Positions 8,595-16,277 are shown, counted from the first letter of the stretch. The stretch is DNA of 25,733 nucleotides from CAZGKX01 sp964525945 (GCA_964525945.1 CAZGKX010000040.1:1-25733); one strand, 5' to 3'. A program made the numbers and translations. The notes: generated by a model from the letters alone, not told the origin.

Positions 8595-10196
8595 GTGTGG
8601 TCTCGAATCTTCGTTAGTTTATTGTTAAGCTCTGCCGTTATTGGTTCTGGTTATGCCGATGCTCCCAAAGAAAATCCTCCGCAAGACCTGCAATCGTTGT
8701 CTGGTTTTTTTCGATTGAGCTTTGACAATAACATCAGCATGCCGAATCACATTCCCAAGATGGGCCTTCTCGGCTTTAATTATTTTGCAGATATTAACAA
8801 AACCGTTTACGCCGGATTTGGAGGTTATGGCTCAGCGACGGGCACACAAGGTGGTTTGTTTACCGTGGGCGCGGCAGCAGGTTTACACCATGAATTTTTC
8901 CCACATTGGTGGGGTGATGCGGGGTTGTTTGTTGGCGGCGGCGGCGGAAAATCATCTTTAACGGGTGGAGGGTTGATGGTTCGGCCCAATGCAGGCATCG
9001 CTTATGATTTAAATTGGGCACGGATTGGGGTTAATTACAGTTACATTGATTTTCCCAATGGCGAAATCAGCAGTCAGCAAGTTGCCATCAATATTGATTT
9101 CCCGGTTGAATTTTCATTTTTAACACCTCACGATGATTTGATCGGTACCTGCATTCGTAATCTGCGCGATATTCATGTGCCAATGAGCAAGTTTTTAGGT
9201 TTTCAGCGCAATGATTTTTCACTTCTTTTGCAAGCATATCACCAAAAATCTGGCACCAAAAACACAGAAGGCCTCGTGCAAGATAACACGATCAATTTAG
9301 TCGGGGCAGAGTTGGATCACTATTTTTCAAATAATGTGTTTTGGTGGTTAAAAACATCCGGTGCCTATGCGGGTATCCCAAATGGTTACATGGATGTTTT
9401 AGGCGGTTTGGGTTATCGCATGCCCGTTGGTTCCACAAGTCTGTCCGTGATTCCTCAATTTGGTTTGGGTGCTGGTGGCGGCGGCATGGTGGACACTGGA
9501 GGCGGTTTTTTAGTGAACCCATCATTGGGCTTGGAATGGGCCATGCTTCCTCAACTTTCGCTGCGCGTAAGCAGTGGTTATCTTTGGTCACCGAAAGGCG
9601 AAATGAACGCCGTACCCGTCACCGGCCAACTCATTTATCATTTGGACATTGCTAACCAGAATACGCACCCCACCTATTTATGGCCGGCAAATTACAAGCT
9701 GCAAGGCTGGCGTTTTCAAATTTTCAATCAAACGTATGTCCATCCGCAACGCGCTTATTTCAGCCTCGAATCATCTATTCAACTGATTGGCGTCCAAATT
9801 GATCAACTTTTCTCACCCTGGTTTTTCTTAAGTTACCAAGCCGCAGGAGCATACAGTGGTTACCACGCTGGGGGTTATGCCACTGGGATGATTGGCCCCG
9901 GCTTACAAAGCCCGTCGTTTTTTAAGGAACGGGTGCAATTATTCGGAGAAGTATTGGTGGGAGCTGGCGGTGGCGGTGGATTGGCGCTGAGTGGCGGTTC
10001 GTTAATTGAACCCATGATTGGGGCACGTTTTGCGTTTACGCCATACATTGGCTTGCAAGCAAGTTACAGCCAACTCATTGCGTTGAAAGATCATTTGAAC
10101 ACTCCCGCAATTAATATTGGCTTAACGGTTCGATTCGATACGTTAAATCAGCAGCGCATTAAAAAATGCAATGCCTTGGATAAAGAAACGAAATAA
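8595..10196 (+). CDS. Exported glycine-rich beta protein with three internal repeats
   Basis: I do not recognise a family. A signal peptide (SRIFVSLLLSSAVIGSGYA, cleavage near residue 21) is followed by alternating hydrophobic, aromatic and Gly-rich strands typical of an outer membrane beta-barrel. The mature part consists of three related units at about residues 36-174, 203-352 and 372-516. Each has a G-A-Y/G-G-Y segment and then the core GxGGGG...TGGGxLxxPxxG: VGGGGGKSSLTGGG (113-126), GAGGGGMVDTGGG (292-304) and GAGGGGGLALSGG (456-468), followed by a strand such as IGVNYSYID, LRVSSGYLW or IGLQASYSQ. The start is GTG 8595, with AAGGAAG about nine bases upstream. The last residues (after RFDT) are polar and do not end in Phe, unlike classic BamA substrates. 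It is followed by a strong terminator and is probably monocistronic. Confidence 0.85.
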   Translation: MWSRIFVSLLLSSAVIGSGYADAPKENPPQDLQSLSGFFRLSFDNNISMPNHIPKMGLLGFNYFADINKTVYAGFGGYGSATGTQGGLFTVGAAAGLHHEFFPHWWGDAGLFVGGGGGKSSLTGGGLMVRPNAGIAYDLNWARIGVNYSYIDFPNGEISSQQVAINIDFPVEFSFLTPHDDLIGTCIRNLRDIHVPMSKFLGFQRNDFSLLLQAYHQKSGTKNTEGLVQDNTINLVGAELDHYFSNNVFWWLKTSGAYAGIPNGYMDVLGGLGYRMPVGSTSLSVIPQFGLGAGGGGMVDTGGGFLVNPSLGLEWAMLPQLSLRVSSGYLWSPKGEMNAVPVTGQLIYHLDIANQNTHPTYLWPANYKLQGWRFQIFNQTYVHPQRAYFSLESSIQLIGVQIDQLFSPWFFLSYQAAGAYSGYHAGGYATGMIGPGLQSPSFFKERVQLFGEVLVGAGGGGGLALSGGSLIEPMIGARFAFTPYIGLQASYSQLIALKDHLNTPAINIGLTVRFDTLNQQRIKKCNALDKETK

Positions 10197-10203
10197 CCCA
10201 AAT

Positions 10204-10249
10204 AACCAAACACGTCTCCTACAACATACTGCAGGAGACGTGTTTGGTT
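10204..10249. terminator. Strong bidirectional hairpin terminator
   Basis: A perfect 17-bp stem (10204-10220 with 10233-10249) encloses a 12-base loop. It lies 8 bases after the stop of the beta-protein gene and touches the stop codon of the small minus-strand ORF, so it can serve both strands. TTT and AT-rich sequence follow it. Confidence 0.8.
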
Positions 10250-10425
10250 TAATATTTCATGCGCTTTGGTGTTGGAAATTCACGTTGTTCTACGTTAAAA
10301 CGCTCTGTCTGATGTATTGTTTTGGATAAATCGATTGCATCCAATGCCTCCAATAATTTCTGTTGTTTAGCTGATTTACCAACACGCTGACTATTCCAAA
10401 AATTCTGGCCAACCAACTGAGCCAT
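10249..10425 (-). CDS. Possible small protein (58 aa)
   Basis: This is a short ORF of unknown function, soluble and mixed-charge (starts MAQLVGQNFW, ends TPKRMKY), with no signal peptide or Cys. ATG 10425 is the likely start; an upstream in-frame GTG at 10440 overlaps the only GGAGG (10441-10446 region), so that sequence can act as ribosome binding site only for the ATG, at a long spacing of 14 bases. The reading frame ends exactly at the shared terminator stem, and its amino acid composition is protein-like, which favours a real gene. No homologue comes to mind. Confidence 0.45.
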   Translation of the reverse strand: MAQLVGQNFWNSQRVGKSAKQQKLLEALDAIDLSKTIHQTERFNVEQREFPTPKRMKY

Positions 10426-10510
10426 GGACTTTGATTCCACCTCCGGATAATTAAAAATTGGTTCACAGAACCAAATGTAATTAAGAATATTGATCGTTTA
10501 TTGGAATAAG

Positions 10511-10544
10511 TTAGCCGGGTTTCGCTAACGCATTACCCGGCTAA
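10511..10544. repeat. Palindromic hairpin (terminator and/or dispersed repeat)
   Basis: A 10-bp perfect stem, TTAGCCGGGT (10511-10520) with ACCCGGCTAA (10535-10544), encloses TTCGCTAACGCATT. It lies 27 bases past the ankyrin gene's stop and could terminate that transcript, although the T tract is poor. The CCGGGTTTCGCTAACGC core resembles dispersed intergenic palindromes common in gammaproteobacteria; genome copy number cannot be judged here. Confidence 0.6.
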
Positions 10545-10571
10545 TTGAGAATTTTATCGCTCTAGAAGAAA

Positions 10572-12125
10572 TTATTTTTTTTGCATCGATAGGTTGATAT
10601 CATCATGTGTTGTTGCTCTTGGATCTCTCGCAGCACTCTGCCCAAACATACTTGAATGCGGTGCTGCAGTGCTCGCATTTGTCGTTTGAACAGTGGGGGT
10701 CGGGGGAGTGGCGAGAGGGAGTTGGTCAAGGGTGAGTGCAGCGATATCAACTTTTCCTCCTATATAAGCTGTAAGACTGCTCTTTAAATGATTTTTATCT
10801 GTACGGTTTAACATGCTATCAACGGCAGCGTTATAGGTTGTCAATGCTGATTTGATGCTTTCGAAAGAAGCATTTGTTTTGGTAATTGTATACAACAATT
10901 CAATTTTTGCATCTTGATTAAGCAGTAACATTTCGCGTTGTGGAGGATTCATCGTACTTTCAACGATACACATGATGAGTCCCTCGAGTTTTAAAAAATT
11001 GTTAAGCTGCGCACTGTCTTGTGTTGCCATATTCACCTTATTAAGGTGACTGATTGCCTTTTTACTTTGTATAATCGCTGAGATGGCCCCAATTCTCGCA
11101 ACCATAGTTTGCATAGGATCAACAGATTTTCCTCCGCCCATCAGATCGCTCAATGCAATGGGTTGAGGAGCTATTAATCTGGCCCATTGCGCATCGTCGA
11201 CCGTATCTCTATAGCGCTCTCTTAATTGTGTAATTTTTTTGTTGATGGTGGATTCGAACATATTGCTGGCTTTAATATATTTGATTTCACCCTGGATGGC
11301 GTTATGAACCATTTTTTTCATGACGACGTTTAACTGTACTTTCGCTTTTTCGGTATCCGCGCCAGCGTTTATTAACATATCTGCGATGTCAAATTTTCCC
11401 GAAATAAGCGCTGTTACTAATGGGGATGCGCTAACATCAGTATTGGATTGATTAACATTTACACCATGGTTAATTAATGTTTGTACTATAGGGGCATTTC
11501 CTAATTCAATCGTTTTATTAAGAGGCGTGGCTTTAGAAGAGTAGCTAAAATTTAATGCTTCATTTAATGAAATAGACGGCTGCTGGCATAACAACTCTAC
11601 CATATCTCCATTTTGATTGAGTATGGCTTGCATAATGGGATTGGGATCGGAATTTCCTTCATGAGGGCAATTCACATCTGCTTCTAGTTCTAATAATAGT
11701 CTTACAACGGGCATGTTGTTTAGCTGTACGGCAATTTCAAGGGGGTATCTACCTAAAAATCGCACATCATTATTTACATCACCAAAAAATTCGACAAGAG
11801 TTTCTTTCGTGGTGTTTGGATCTTTAAGGGGCTCCATATATTTTATTGTATTGGCATAATCGTATCTTGGGATGTCTTTACGTTTGGCCAGTTGCTCCCG
11901 TTTAAAATTTTCCTGTTCGTAATAACAATTTTTAGCCTCATACATAGCGTCTCGGTATGACATTTTAGGCATTGCTTGCGCTAGTTCTCCGCCGACACGG
12001 ACAACATTTTCTCCTTCGCCTTTTTTCGTATTGTACGCAAGGTCAATTTCCTCTGGGGTTGCGGTGATGGGAAGTTCTAGTAAGGTGTATGCAGCCTTTT
12101 GTTTCTTAGTGAAGTTAAATTTCAT
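10572..12125 (-). CDS. Ankyrin-repeat protein with J-domain-like N-terminus, candidate effector
   Basis: Residues 11-70 resemble a degenerate DnaJ domain: AAYTLLELPITATPEEIDLA matches helix I/II of J domains, and SYRDAMYEAKNCYYEQENF fits helix III, but the HPD tripeptide needed to stimulate Hsp70 is absent (the loop reads KKGEGENVV). About four ankyrin repeats follow (118-262), with patterns such as YPLEIAVQLNNMPVVRLLLE and TPLNKTIELGNAPIVQTLIN. The second half is helical and unrecognised, ending in a Thr/Ala/Ser-rich linker and a short polar tail. ATG 12125 has AAGGA eight bases upstream. Ankyrin proteins of this size are a hallmark of Legionella and Coxiella type IV effectors that bind host proteins; secretion is inferred from family habit and from the absence of a Sec signal. 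Confidence 0.85.
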   Translation of the reverse strand: MKFNFTKKQKAAYTLLELPITATPEEIDLAYNTKKGEGENVVRVGGELAQAMPKMSYRDAMYEAKNCYYEQENFKREQLAKRKDIPRYDYANTIKYMEPLKDPNTTKETLVEFFGDVNNDVRFLGRYPLEIAVQLNNMPVVRLLLELEADVNCPHEGNSDPNPIMQAILNQNGDMVELLCQQPSISLNEALNFSYSSKATPLNKTIELGNAPIVQTLINHGVNVNQSNTDVSASPLVTALISGKFDIADMLINAGADTEKAKVQLNVVMKKMVHNAIQGEIKYIKASNMFESTINKKITQLRERYRDTVDDAQWARLIAPQPIALSDLMGGGKSVDPMQTMVARIGAISAIIQSKKAISHLNKVNMATQDSAQLNNFLKLEGLIMCIVESTMNPPQREMLLLNQDAKIELLYTITKTNASFESIKSALTTYNAAVDSMLNRTDKNHLKSSLTAYIGGKVDIAALTLDQLPLATPPTPTVQTTNASTAAPHSSMFGQSAARDPRATTHDDINLSMQKK

Positions 12126-12289
12126 AATTTTTCCTTATGCGTATTGAAACACATTGTTGTTAATTTAATGCGCAATTAGATTTATATTATAGCACAATAA
12201 GTCAGGTGTAGGGTAGTGCTTTTTTTGATCGCATTGCTTCAAATCAAATGTTACCGAAACCCGGAAATTTTAGATTCGTTGCCTCATAA

Positions 12290-12430
12290 CTAAGGCAATT
12301 TAAAGCCATTATATAGTTTCTCAACCCCTTTTTCTCCAATTCGCTTCCGCCATTTAACGAGGGTTGTAGGATGACAGGCTTGCTCAACGTATTTGATTGC
12401 TCTTTGCCTTAGAGCCTTTGAATGACTCAT
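12290..12430 (-). pseudogene. Transposase remnant (46 codons)
   Basis: Read on the minus strand, this small ORF begins MSHSKALRQRAIKYVEQA, like the N-terminal helix-turn-helix start of IS630-type transposases. It continues PTTLVKWRKRIGEKGVEKL, which resembles the early region of IS5/IS1182-type transposases, then stops. The catalytic DDE part is absent. It has no ribosome binding site and is a decayed insertion sequence piece, perhaps a fusion of two. It lies between the ankyrin gene and the corB-like gene. Confidence 0.6.
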
Positions 12431-12545
12431 TTGATACAAATGTTTTTTTGTTTGTTTGTTTGTTTGTTTGTTTGTTTGTTTGTTTGTTTGTTTGTTTGTT
12501 TGTTTGTTTGTTGAAATTCAATTATATCGGAGCTAATGAGTCATT
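12421..12545. repeat. Duplicated 11-base palindrome flanking the microsatellite
   Basis: AATGACTCATT at 12421-12431 and AATGAGTCATT at 12535-12545 flank the TTTG array. Each is itself a palindrome around a central C or G, so together they are an inverted repeat or a near-direct repeat. They may be remnants of insertion sequence ends; the left copy includes the ATG of the transposase remnant. Confidence 0.6.
12447..12510. repeat. (TTTG)16 tetranucleotide microsatellite
   Basis: Sixteen perfect TTTG units (CAAA on the other strand). Perfect tetranucleotide arrays of this length are prone to slippage. It lies about 320 bases upstream of the ankyrin gene start. The transposase remnant frame stays open through the array but meets a stop at 12518-12520, so no phase-variable ORF is evident. 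The rest of the 490-base spacer 12126-12615 shows no other gene. Confidence 0.95.
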
Positions 12546-12615
12546 TAAATTTTAATTAACTATAGATATTTTTTTTTGGTAAAAAACATCTTAATTGGAT
12601 TTAATAACCTCTAAC

Positions 12616-13884
12616 TTATGATTTTTTTTTCTTGCCGAGCTTGATCATTGAGACACTTTTAATCGTATTATCCCCTACTTTTAATATTTCAATTTGATAA
12701 TTATTGATCAGTAAACAACAACTCGCCGGAGGTATTTGACCCAAGTATTCAATGATAAGACCACTCAACGTGCGAGGACCTAAATTCGGTAACGTCCAAT
12801 TCAACAATCGGTTTAAATTTTTGACGGTGATGCTTGCATCGACGATGAAAGATCCGTTGCTTTGTGGGGTAATGTCTTTGCTCAACGCCGCAATATCCGT
12901 GGTAAATTCACCAACAATTTCCTCTAAAATATCCTCCATCGTCACCAATCCTTGCAAATCACCGTATTCGTTTACCACGAAACCGCTGCGTCGTTTCATT
13001 TTTTGAAAATTTAAAATTTGCACATTCAATGTCGTGGCTTCCGGAATAAAATACGGAGGTTCAGCAATACTCAATAATCCATCAAGATCCAGCTCTTTTT
13101 CCAACAACAAATTGAGGATACTTCTTAAGTGCACCATACCCACTAAATTATCAATGGAATCGCGATACAAGGGCAATCTGGTGTGTTGAGCTGTTTCTAA
13201 TTGTTCGAGCACCTTATGCCAGGGTTCTGATAAATCAATACCAATGATATCCGCTTTTGGCACCATGATGTCTTCAACAATAGCCAGTTCTAAATCAATT
13301 AAACTGACCAGCATGCTTTTATGTTCATTCGGCAAGAAATTGCTTGCTTCATGAACCACTGTACGCAATTCATCCCCTGACAATGCTTCTTTGTGCCCAC
13401 CATGCATAGAAACACCAAACGTACGTAACAGCATGTTTGCCACCCAGGTTGTGGTAAAAACCAACGGCGATAAGATCAATTGCAAAATCATTAATGGCAA
13501 TGAACAAGCAAAAGCCACTTGCTGAGGATACAATGCCGCCAAAGTTTTGGGAGTCATCTCTGAAAAAACGAGTACGACGATGGTTAATATAGCGGTAGCA
13601 ATAAATACACCAAGATCACCATACATACGTTGCCCAACCAAAGTAATGGCCATGGAGGCAATGATATTGGCCACTGTGTTGCCAATCAAAACAACACTTA
13701 ATAAACGCTCAGGATGGGCCAATAATTGATGAACACGTATAGCCTGCTTATTCTTTTTTTTTACCAAATGCCTGAGGCGGTAACGATTGATAGACATCAC
13801 CCCAATTTCTGCCGCAGAAAAAAAACCTGACAAAACCACCAGCATCAACACTATCAATAATAACGTCGTTGAAGAAAACTGCAC
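12616..13884 (-). CDS. CorB/YfjD-type CNNM transporter (DUF21, CBS pair, CorC_HlyC domain)
   Basis: This is an inner membrane protein of the CNNM/CorB family, linked to magnesium/cobalt transport. The DUF21 membrane domain covers about residues 5-160: an N-terminal hydrophobic segment, FFSAAEIGVMSINRYR (the conserved Ala/Glu helix), SVVLIGNTVANIIAS and VFSEMTPKTLA. The CBS pair follows (about 200-325; HTRLPLYRDSIDNLVGMVHL and VVNEYGDLQGLVTMEDILEE), then the C-terminal CorC_HlyC domain (about 335-415). Length (422 aa) matches E. coli YfjD (about 410-430). The start is GTG 13884 with AAGGATGA at good spacing. The gene is divergent from ffh, as its relatives are found near ffh in many gammaproteobacteria. 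The tail is very Lys-rich (KLGKKKKS). Confidence 0.92.
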   Translation of the reverse strand: MQFSSTTLLLIVLMLVVLSGFFSAAEIGVMSINRYRLRHLVKKKNKQAIRVHQLLAHPERLLSVVLIGNTVANIIASMAITLVGQRMYGDLGVFIATAILTIVVLVFSEMTPKTLAALYPQQVAFACSLPLMILQLILSPLVFTTTWVANMLLRTFGVSMHGGHKEALSGDELRTVVHEASNFLPNEHKSMLVSLIDLELAIVEDIMVPKADIIGIDLSEPWHKVLEQLETAQHTRLPLYRDSIDNLVGMVHLRSILNLLLEKELDLDGLLSIAEPPYFIPEATTLNVQILNFQKMKRRSGFVVNEYGDLQGLVTMEDILEEIVGEFTTDIAALSKDITPQSNGSFIVDASITVKNLNRLLNWTLPNLGPRTLSGLIIEYLGQIPPASCCLLINNYQIEILKVGDNTIKSVSMIKLGKKKKS

Positions 13885-13941
13885 TGATCATCCTTAATAG
13901 CGAATTGAATCGCTAATCATAGCAAAAATTCGTCGCTGCTG

Positions 13942-13950
13942 TGATATAAT
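13942..13950 (+). promoter_or_regulatory. Extended -10 promoter element for ffh
   Basis: TGATATAAT at 13942-13950 is a perfect TATAAT with the extended TGn element, 32 bases before the ffh ATG. No good -35 is visible, which is usual for extended -10 promoters. The ffh ribosome binding site GAGGTGA precedes the ATG by 5-6 bases. Confidence 0.65.
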
Positions 13951-13982
13951 CCTCTCGAAAAGGCAATGATACGAGGTGAACA

Positions 13983-15368
13983 ATGTTTGAAAATTTGACT
14001 GAACGCTTGACGCGAACGTTTAAAAACATAAGCGGCCAAGGACGTATTACAGAAAGTAATATACAAGACGCATTGCGCGAAGTCCGCCTATCATTGTTAG
14101 AAGCAGATGTTGCTTTGCCGGTTGTTAAGACATTTATTGAACAAGTAAAAGAAAAAGCCCTTGGTCAAGAAGTATTAACCCATCTAAAGCCCGATCAAGC
14201 CATTATTAAAATTGTGCACGACGAATTGGTTCAAATCATGGGCGAAGCCCGCGTTGAATTGAACACCAAAACGCAACCCCCTGCAGTGTATTTAATGGTG
14301 GGATTACAAGGTTCAGGAAAAACAACCAGTGCCGCCAAATTAGCCCGTTATTTAAAAGAAACTGAAAAGAAAAAAATCATGCTTGCCAGCGTCGACGTTT
14401 ACCGACCAGCCGCTATTCAACAGTTAAAGGTACTGGCCCAACAACTAGATGTCGCATTTTTTGCAGCTGAAGCCCATGAAAAACCTCTGGCCATTGCTGA
14501 AAAAGCTTTAGACAGCGCTAAAAAACAATTCATCGATATTCTTATTATTGATACCGCCGGCCGTATGCACATCGATGATGCCATGATGAGCGAAGTCAAA
14601 TCACTGCATCAACTCGTCAAACCTGTTGAAACCTTGTTTGTGGTCGACAGCATGACCGGTCAAGATGCTTCAAACACCACCAAAGCATTTCATGATGCTC
14701 TGCCGTTAACAGGTGTGATTTTAACCAAAACTGACGGCGATGCACGTGGTGGTGCGGCTCTATCCGTTCGTCAGATTTCGGGACAACCCATCAAATTTAT
14801 GGGAACAGGGGAAAAAATAGACGCCCTGGAACCCTTTCACCCAGAGCGTGTTGCTTCACGCATTTTAGGCATGGGTGATATTTTAACACTGATTGAGGAA
14901 GTGGAACGCAAAACCGATAAAGCCACGAGCGAAAAACTTGCCAAAAAAATAAAAAAAGGCAACGGCTTTGATTTGGATGATTTCAAACAGCAATTGTTAC
15001 AAATGAATAAAATGGGTGGCATCACCAGCATGATGAGTAAATTGCCTGGTGTAAGTCATCTGCCCCAACAAGCGATGAATCAAGTCAATGACAAAGCGTT
15101 GGCTCAAACCATTGCCATTATCAACTCAATGACCATGAAAGAACGTCGCATACCTAAGCTGATTGCAGGCTCGCGCAAAAAGAGAATTGCGTTAGGTTCG
15201 GGGACACAAATTCAAGACGTTAATCGCTTATTAAAACAATTTACGCAAATGCAAAAAATGATGAAAAAATTTACAAAACCAGGTGCCTTAAAACAAATGA
15301 TGCGTGGGATGGGAGGGCTTGGCAATCTTGCTGGTATGCAAGGTTTACTGCCTGATGATTTAAAATAA
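13983..15368 (+). CDS. ffh: Signal recognition particle protein Ffh
   Basis: Ffh is the GTPase that binds 4.5S RNA (encoded at 1549-1658) and nascent signal sequences and hands ribosomes to FtsY. The N domain comes first, then the G domain with GLQGSGKT (residues 107-114), DVYRPAA, DTAGR (190-194) and TKTDGDARGG (248-257), and the Met-rich M domain from about residue 325, including MMSKLPG and the RNA-binding SRKKRIALGSGT segment. The final residues contain many Met (QKMMKKF, MMRGMGGLG), as expected for the signal-binding groove. Length (461) is typical. It is followed by a hairpin and the rpsP operon, the classical ffh-rpsP order. Confidence 0.98.
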   Translation: MFENLTERLTRTFKNISGQGRITESNIQDALREVRLSLLEADVALPVVKTFIEQVKEKALGQEVLTHLKPDQAIIKIVHDELVQIMGEARVELNTKTQPPAVYLMVGLQGSGKTTSAAKLARYLKETEKKKIMLASVDVYRPAAIQQLKVLAQQLDVAFFAAEAHEKPLAIAEKALDSAKKQFIDILIIDTAGRMHIDDAMMSEVKSLHQLVKPVETLFVVDSMTGQDASNTTKAFHDALPLTGVILTKTDGDARGGAALSVRQISGQPIKFMGTGEKIDALEPFHPERVASRILGMGDILTLIEEVERKTDKATSEKLAKKIKKGNGFDLDDFKQQLLQMNKMGGITSMMSKLPGVSHLPQQAMNQVNDKALAQTIAIINSMTMKERRIPKLIAGSRKKRIALGSGTQIQDVNRLLKQFTQMQKMMKKFTKPGALKQMMRGMGGLGNLAGMQGLLPDDLK

Positions 15369-15377
15369 AATTTTAAT

Positions 15378-15397
15378 GATGGGAAACACTTCCCATC
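15378..15397 (+). terminator. Hairpin after ffh
   Basis: An 8-bp perfect stem, GATGGGAA (15378-15385) with TTCCCATC (15390-15397), and a 4-base loop, 9 bases after the ffh stop. Only a weak T tract (TTAATTTT) follows after a GCGCG. The candidate rpsP -35 lies within its right arm, so some read-through is plausible. Confidence 0.55.
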
Positions 15398-15418
15398 GCG
15401 CGTTAATTTTCGTACAAT
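15390..15418 (+). promoter_or_regulatory. Candidate promoter of the rpsP operon
   Basis: TACAAT at 15413-15418 (-10) with TTCCCA at 15390-15395 (-35, 4 of 6 matches) and a 17-base spacer. The expected start near 15425 leaves a leader of about 87 bases before rpsP. Confidence 0.5.
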
Positions 15419-15440
15419 ACACGGCATTTTTACATAACCA

Positions 15441-15491
15441 TGGATCGAGCTTGCATTCAAACATCCGTAAGTGAATACAAGAATTGATCCA
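15441..15491 (+). promoter_or_regulatory. Structured 5' leader of rpsP
   Basis: A long stem-loop: TGGATC (15441-15446) pairs with GATCCA (15486-15491), and inside it CTTGCATTCA (15450-15459) pairs with TGAATACAAG (15472-15481) with one mismatch. AGCTTG (15448-15453) can instead pair with CAAGCT (15490-15495), a mutually exclusive fold close to the ribosome binding site AGAGGA. This could be an autoregulatory ribosomal-protein leader; I know of no described one for S16 with this shape. Confidence 0.45.
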
Positions 15492-15511
15492 AGCTGAAAA
15501 CAGAGGAAACA

Positions 15512-15766
15512 ATGGTCGTTATACGTTTAGCACGAGCAGGCGCCAAAAAGCGTCCTTTTTATCACATCGTTGTAACAGACAGTCGTAGACGTCGCGACGC
15601 AAACTACATTGTGCGTATTGGCTACTACAATCCTATGGCACGCGGTCAAGAAGTGCGTTTACATTTAGAAGTAGACAAACTAACCCATTGGCAAGGTCAA
15701 GGCGCGCAATTGTCGGATCGAGTGGCATCGTTGGTTAAAGAACACAACAAGGCTGCTGCTGCATAA
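15512..15766 (+). CDS. rpsP: 30S ribosomal protein S16
   Basis: S16 is a primary 30S assembly protein that binds the 5' domain of 16S rRNA. The 84-aa product starts MVVIRLARAGAKKRPFYHIV and contains the conserved DSRRRRDANYIVRIGYYNP block; length matches the family (about 82-84). ATG 15512 has AGAGGA upstream. It leads the rpsP-rimM-trmD-rplS operon. The rimM GTG begins one base after its stop, so coupling is expected. Confidence 0.98.
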   Translation: MVVIRLARAGAKKRPFYHIVVTDSRRRRDANYIVRIGYYNPMARGQEVRLHLEVDKLTHWQGQGAQLSDRVASLVKEHNKAAAA

Positions 15767-15767
15767 C

Positions 15768-16277
15768 GTGGATCACCAAGATGAATGGGTCGTAGTAGGT
15801 CGTTTCGGTCGAGCACACGGCATTAAAGGCTATATTTCTGTTATTTCCTTTACTGACCCACAAGACAATATATTGCATTACACGGACTGGCATGTTCGTC
15901 TAAAGCATCAATGGTCGCCGTTAGCCACCCATGATCATGAAATTAATAATAAATTAATTATCGTGAAAGTGGAGGGTTATACGGAACGCGAAGACGTGGC
16001 TTGTTTGACCAATTGTGAAATAGCCATTAAACGTGCCCAATTGCCAGCTCTGACTGCGGGTGATTATTACTGGCATGAATTGATTGGCATGCAGGTTGTC
16101 ACCGAACAAGGAGTGTTGTTGGGCAGCGTCATTGAAATGATGTCAACCGGCGCACATGATATCCTTGTGGTCAACGGTGAACATCGGCATTTAGTGCCTT
16201 ATGTAATGAACCACTATGTGCTGAATATCGATGATAAAAAACGGCAAATCACTGTGAATTGGGACCCGGATTTTTAA
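15768..16277 (+). CDS. rimM: Ribosome maturation factor RimM
   Basis: RimM is a 30S assembly factor that binds S19 and the 16S head. The 169-aa product shows the N-terminal beta-barrel motif VVVGRFGRAHGIKGYISV and the C-terminal PRC-barrel (YYWHELIGMQVV...GSVIEMMSTGAHDILVV...LVPYV). The start must be GTG 15768: no in-frame ATG exists nearby and the family motif begins within ten residues. It has no convincing ribosome binding site of its own, which fits translational coupling to rpsP one base upstream. Its TAA stop shares one base with the trmD ATG. Confidence 0.96.
   Translation: MDHQDEWVVVGRFGRAHGIKGYISVISFTDPQDNILHYTDWHVRLKHQWSPLATHDHEINNKLIIVKVEGYTEREDVACLTNCEIAIKRAQLPALTAGDYYWHELIGMQVVTEQGVLLGSVIEMMSTGAHDILVVNGEHRHLVPYVMNHYVLNIDDKKRQITVNWDPDF

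Noticed and set aside
9292..9655. ORFs of about 100 aa on both strands inside the beta-protein gene
   Set aside because: They are rich in Trp, Arg and Cys from shadow frames of a Gly-rich gene; no ribosome binding site or homology.
12447..12510. CRISPR array
   Set aside because: A 4-base unit without spacers is a microsatellite, not a CRISPR.
12428..12520. Phase-variable ORF running through the (CAAA)16 array
   Set aside because: The frame is open through the array, but stops or lack of start codons upstream in all three frames leave no translatable ORF.
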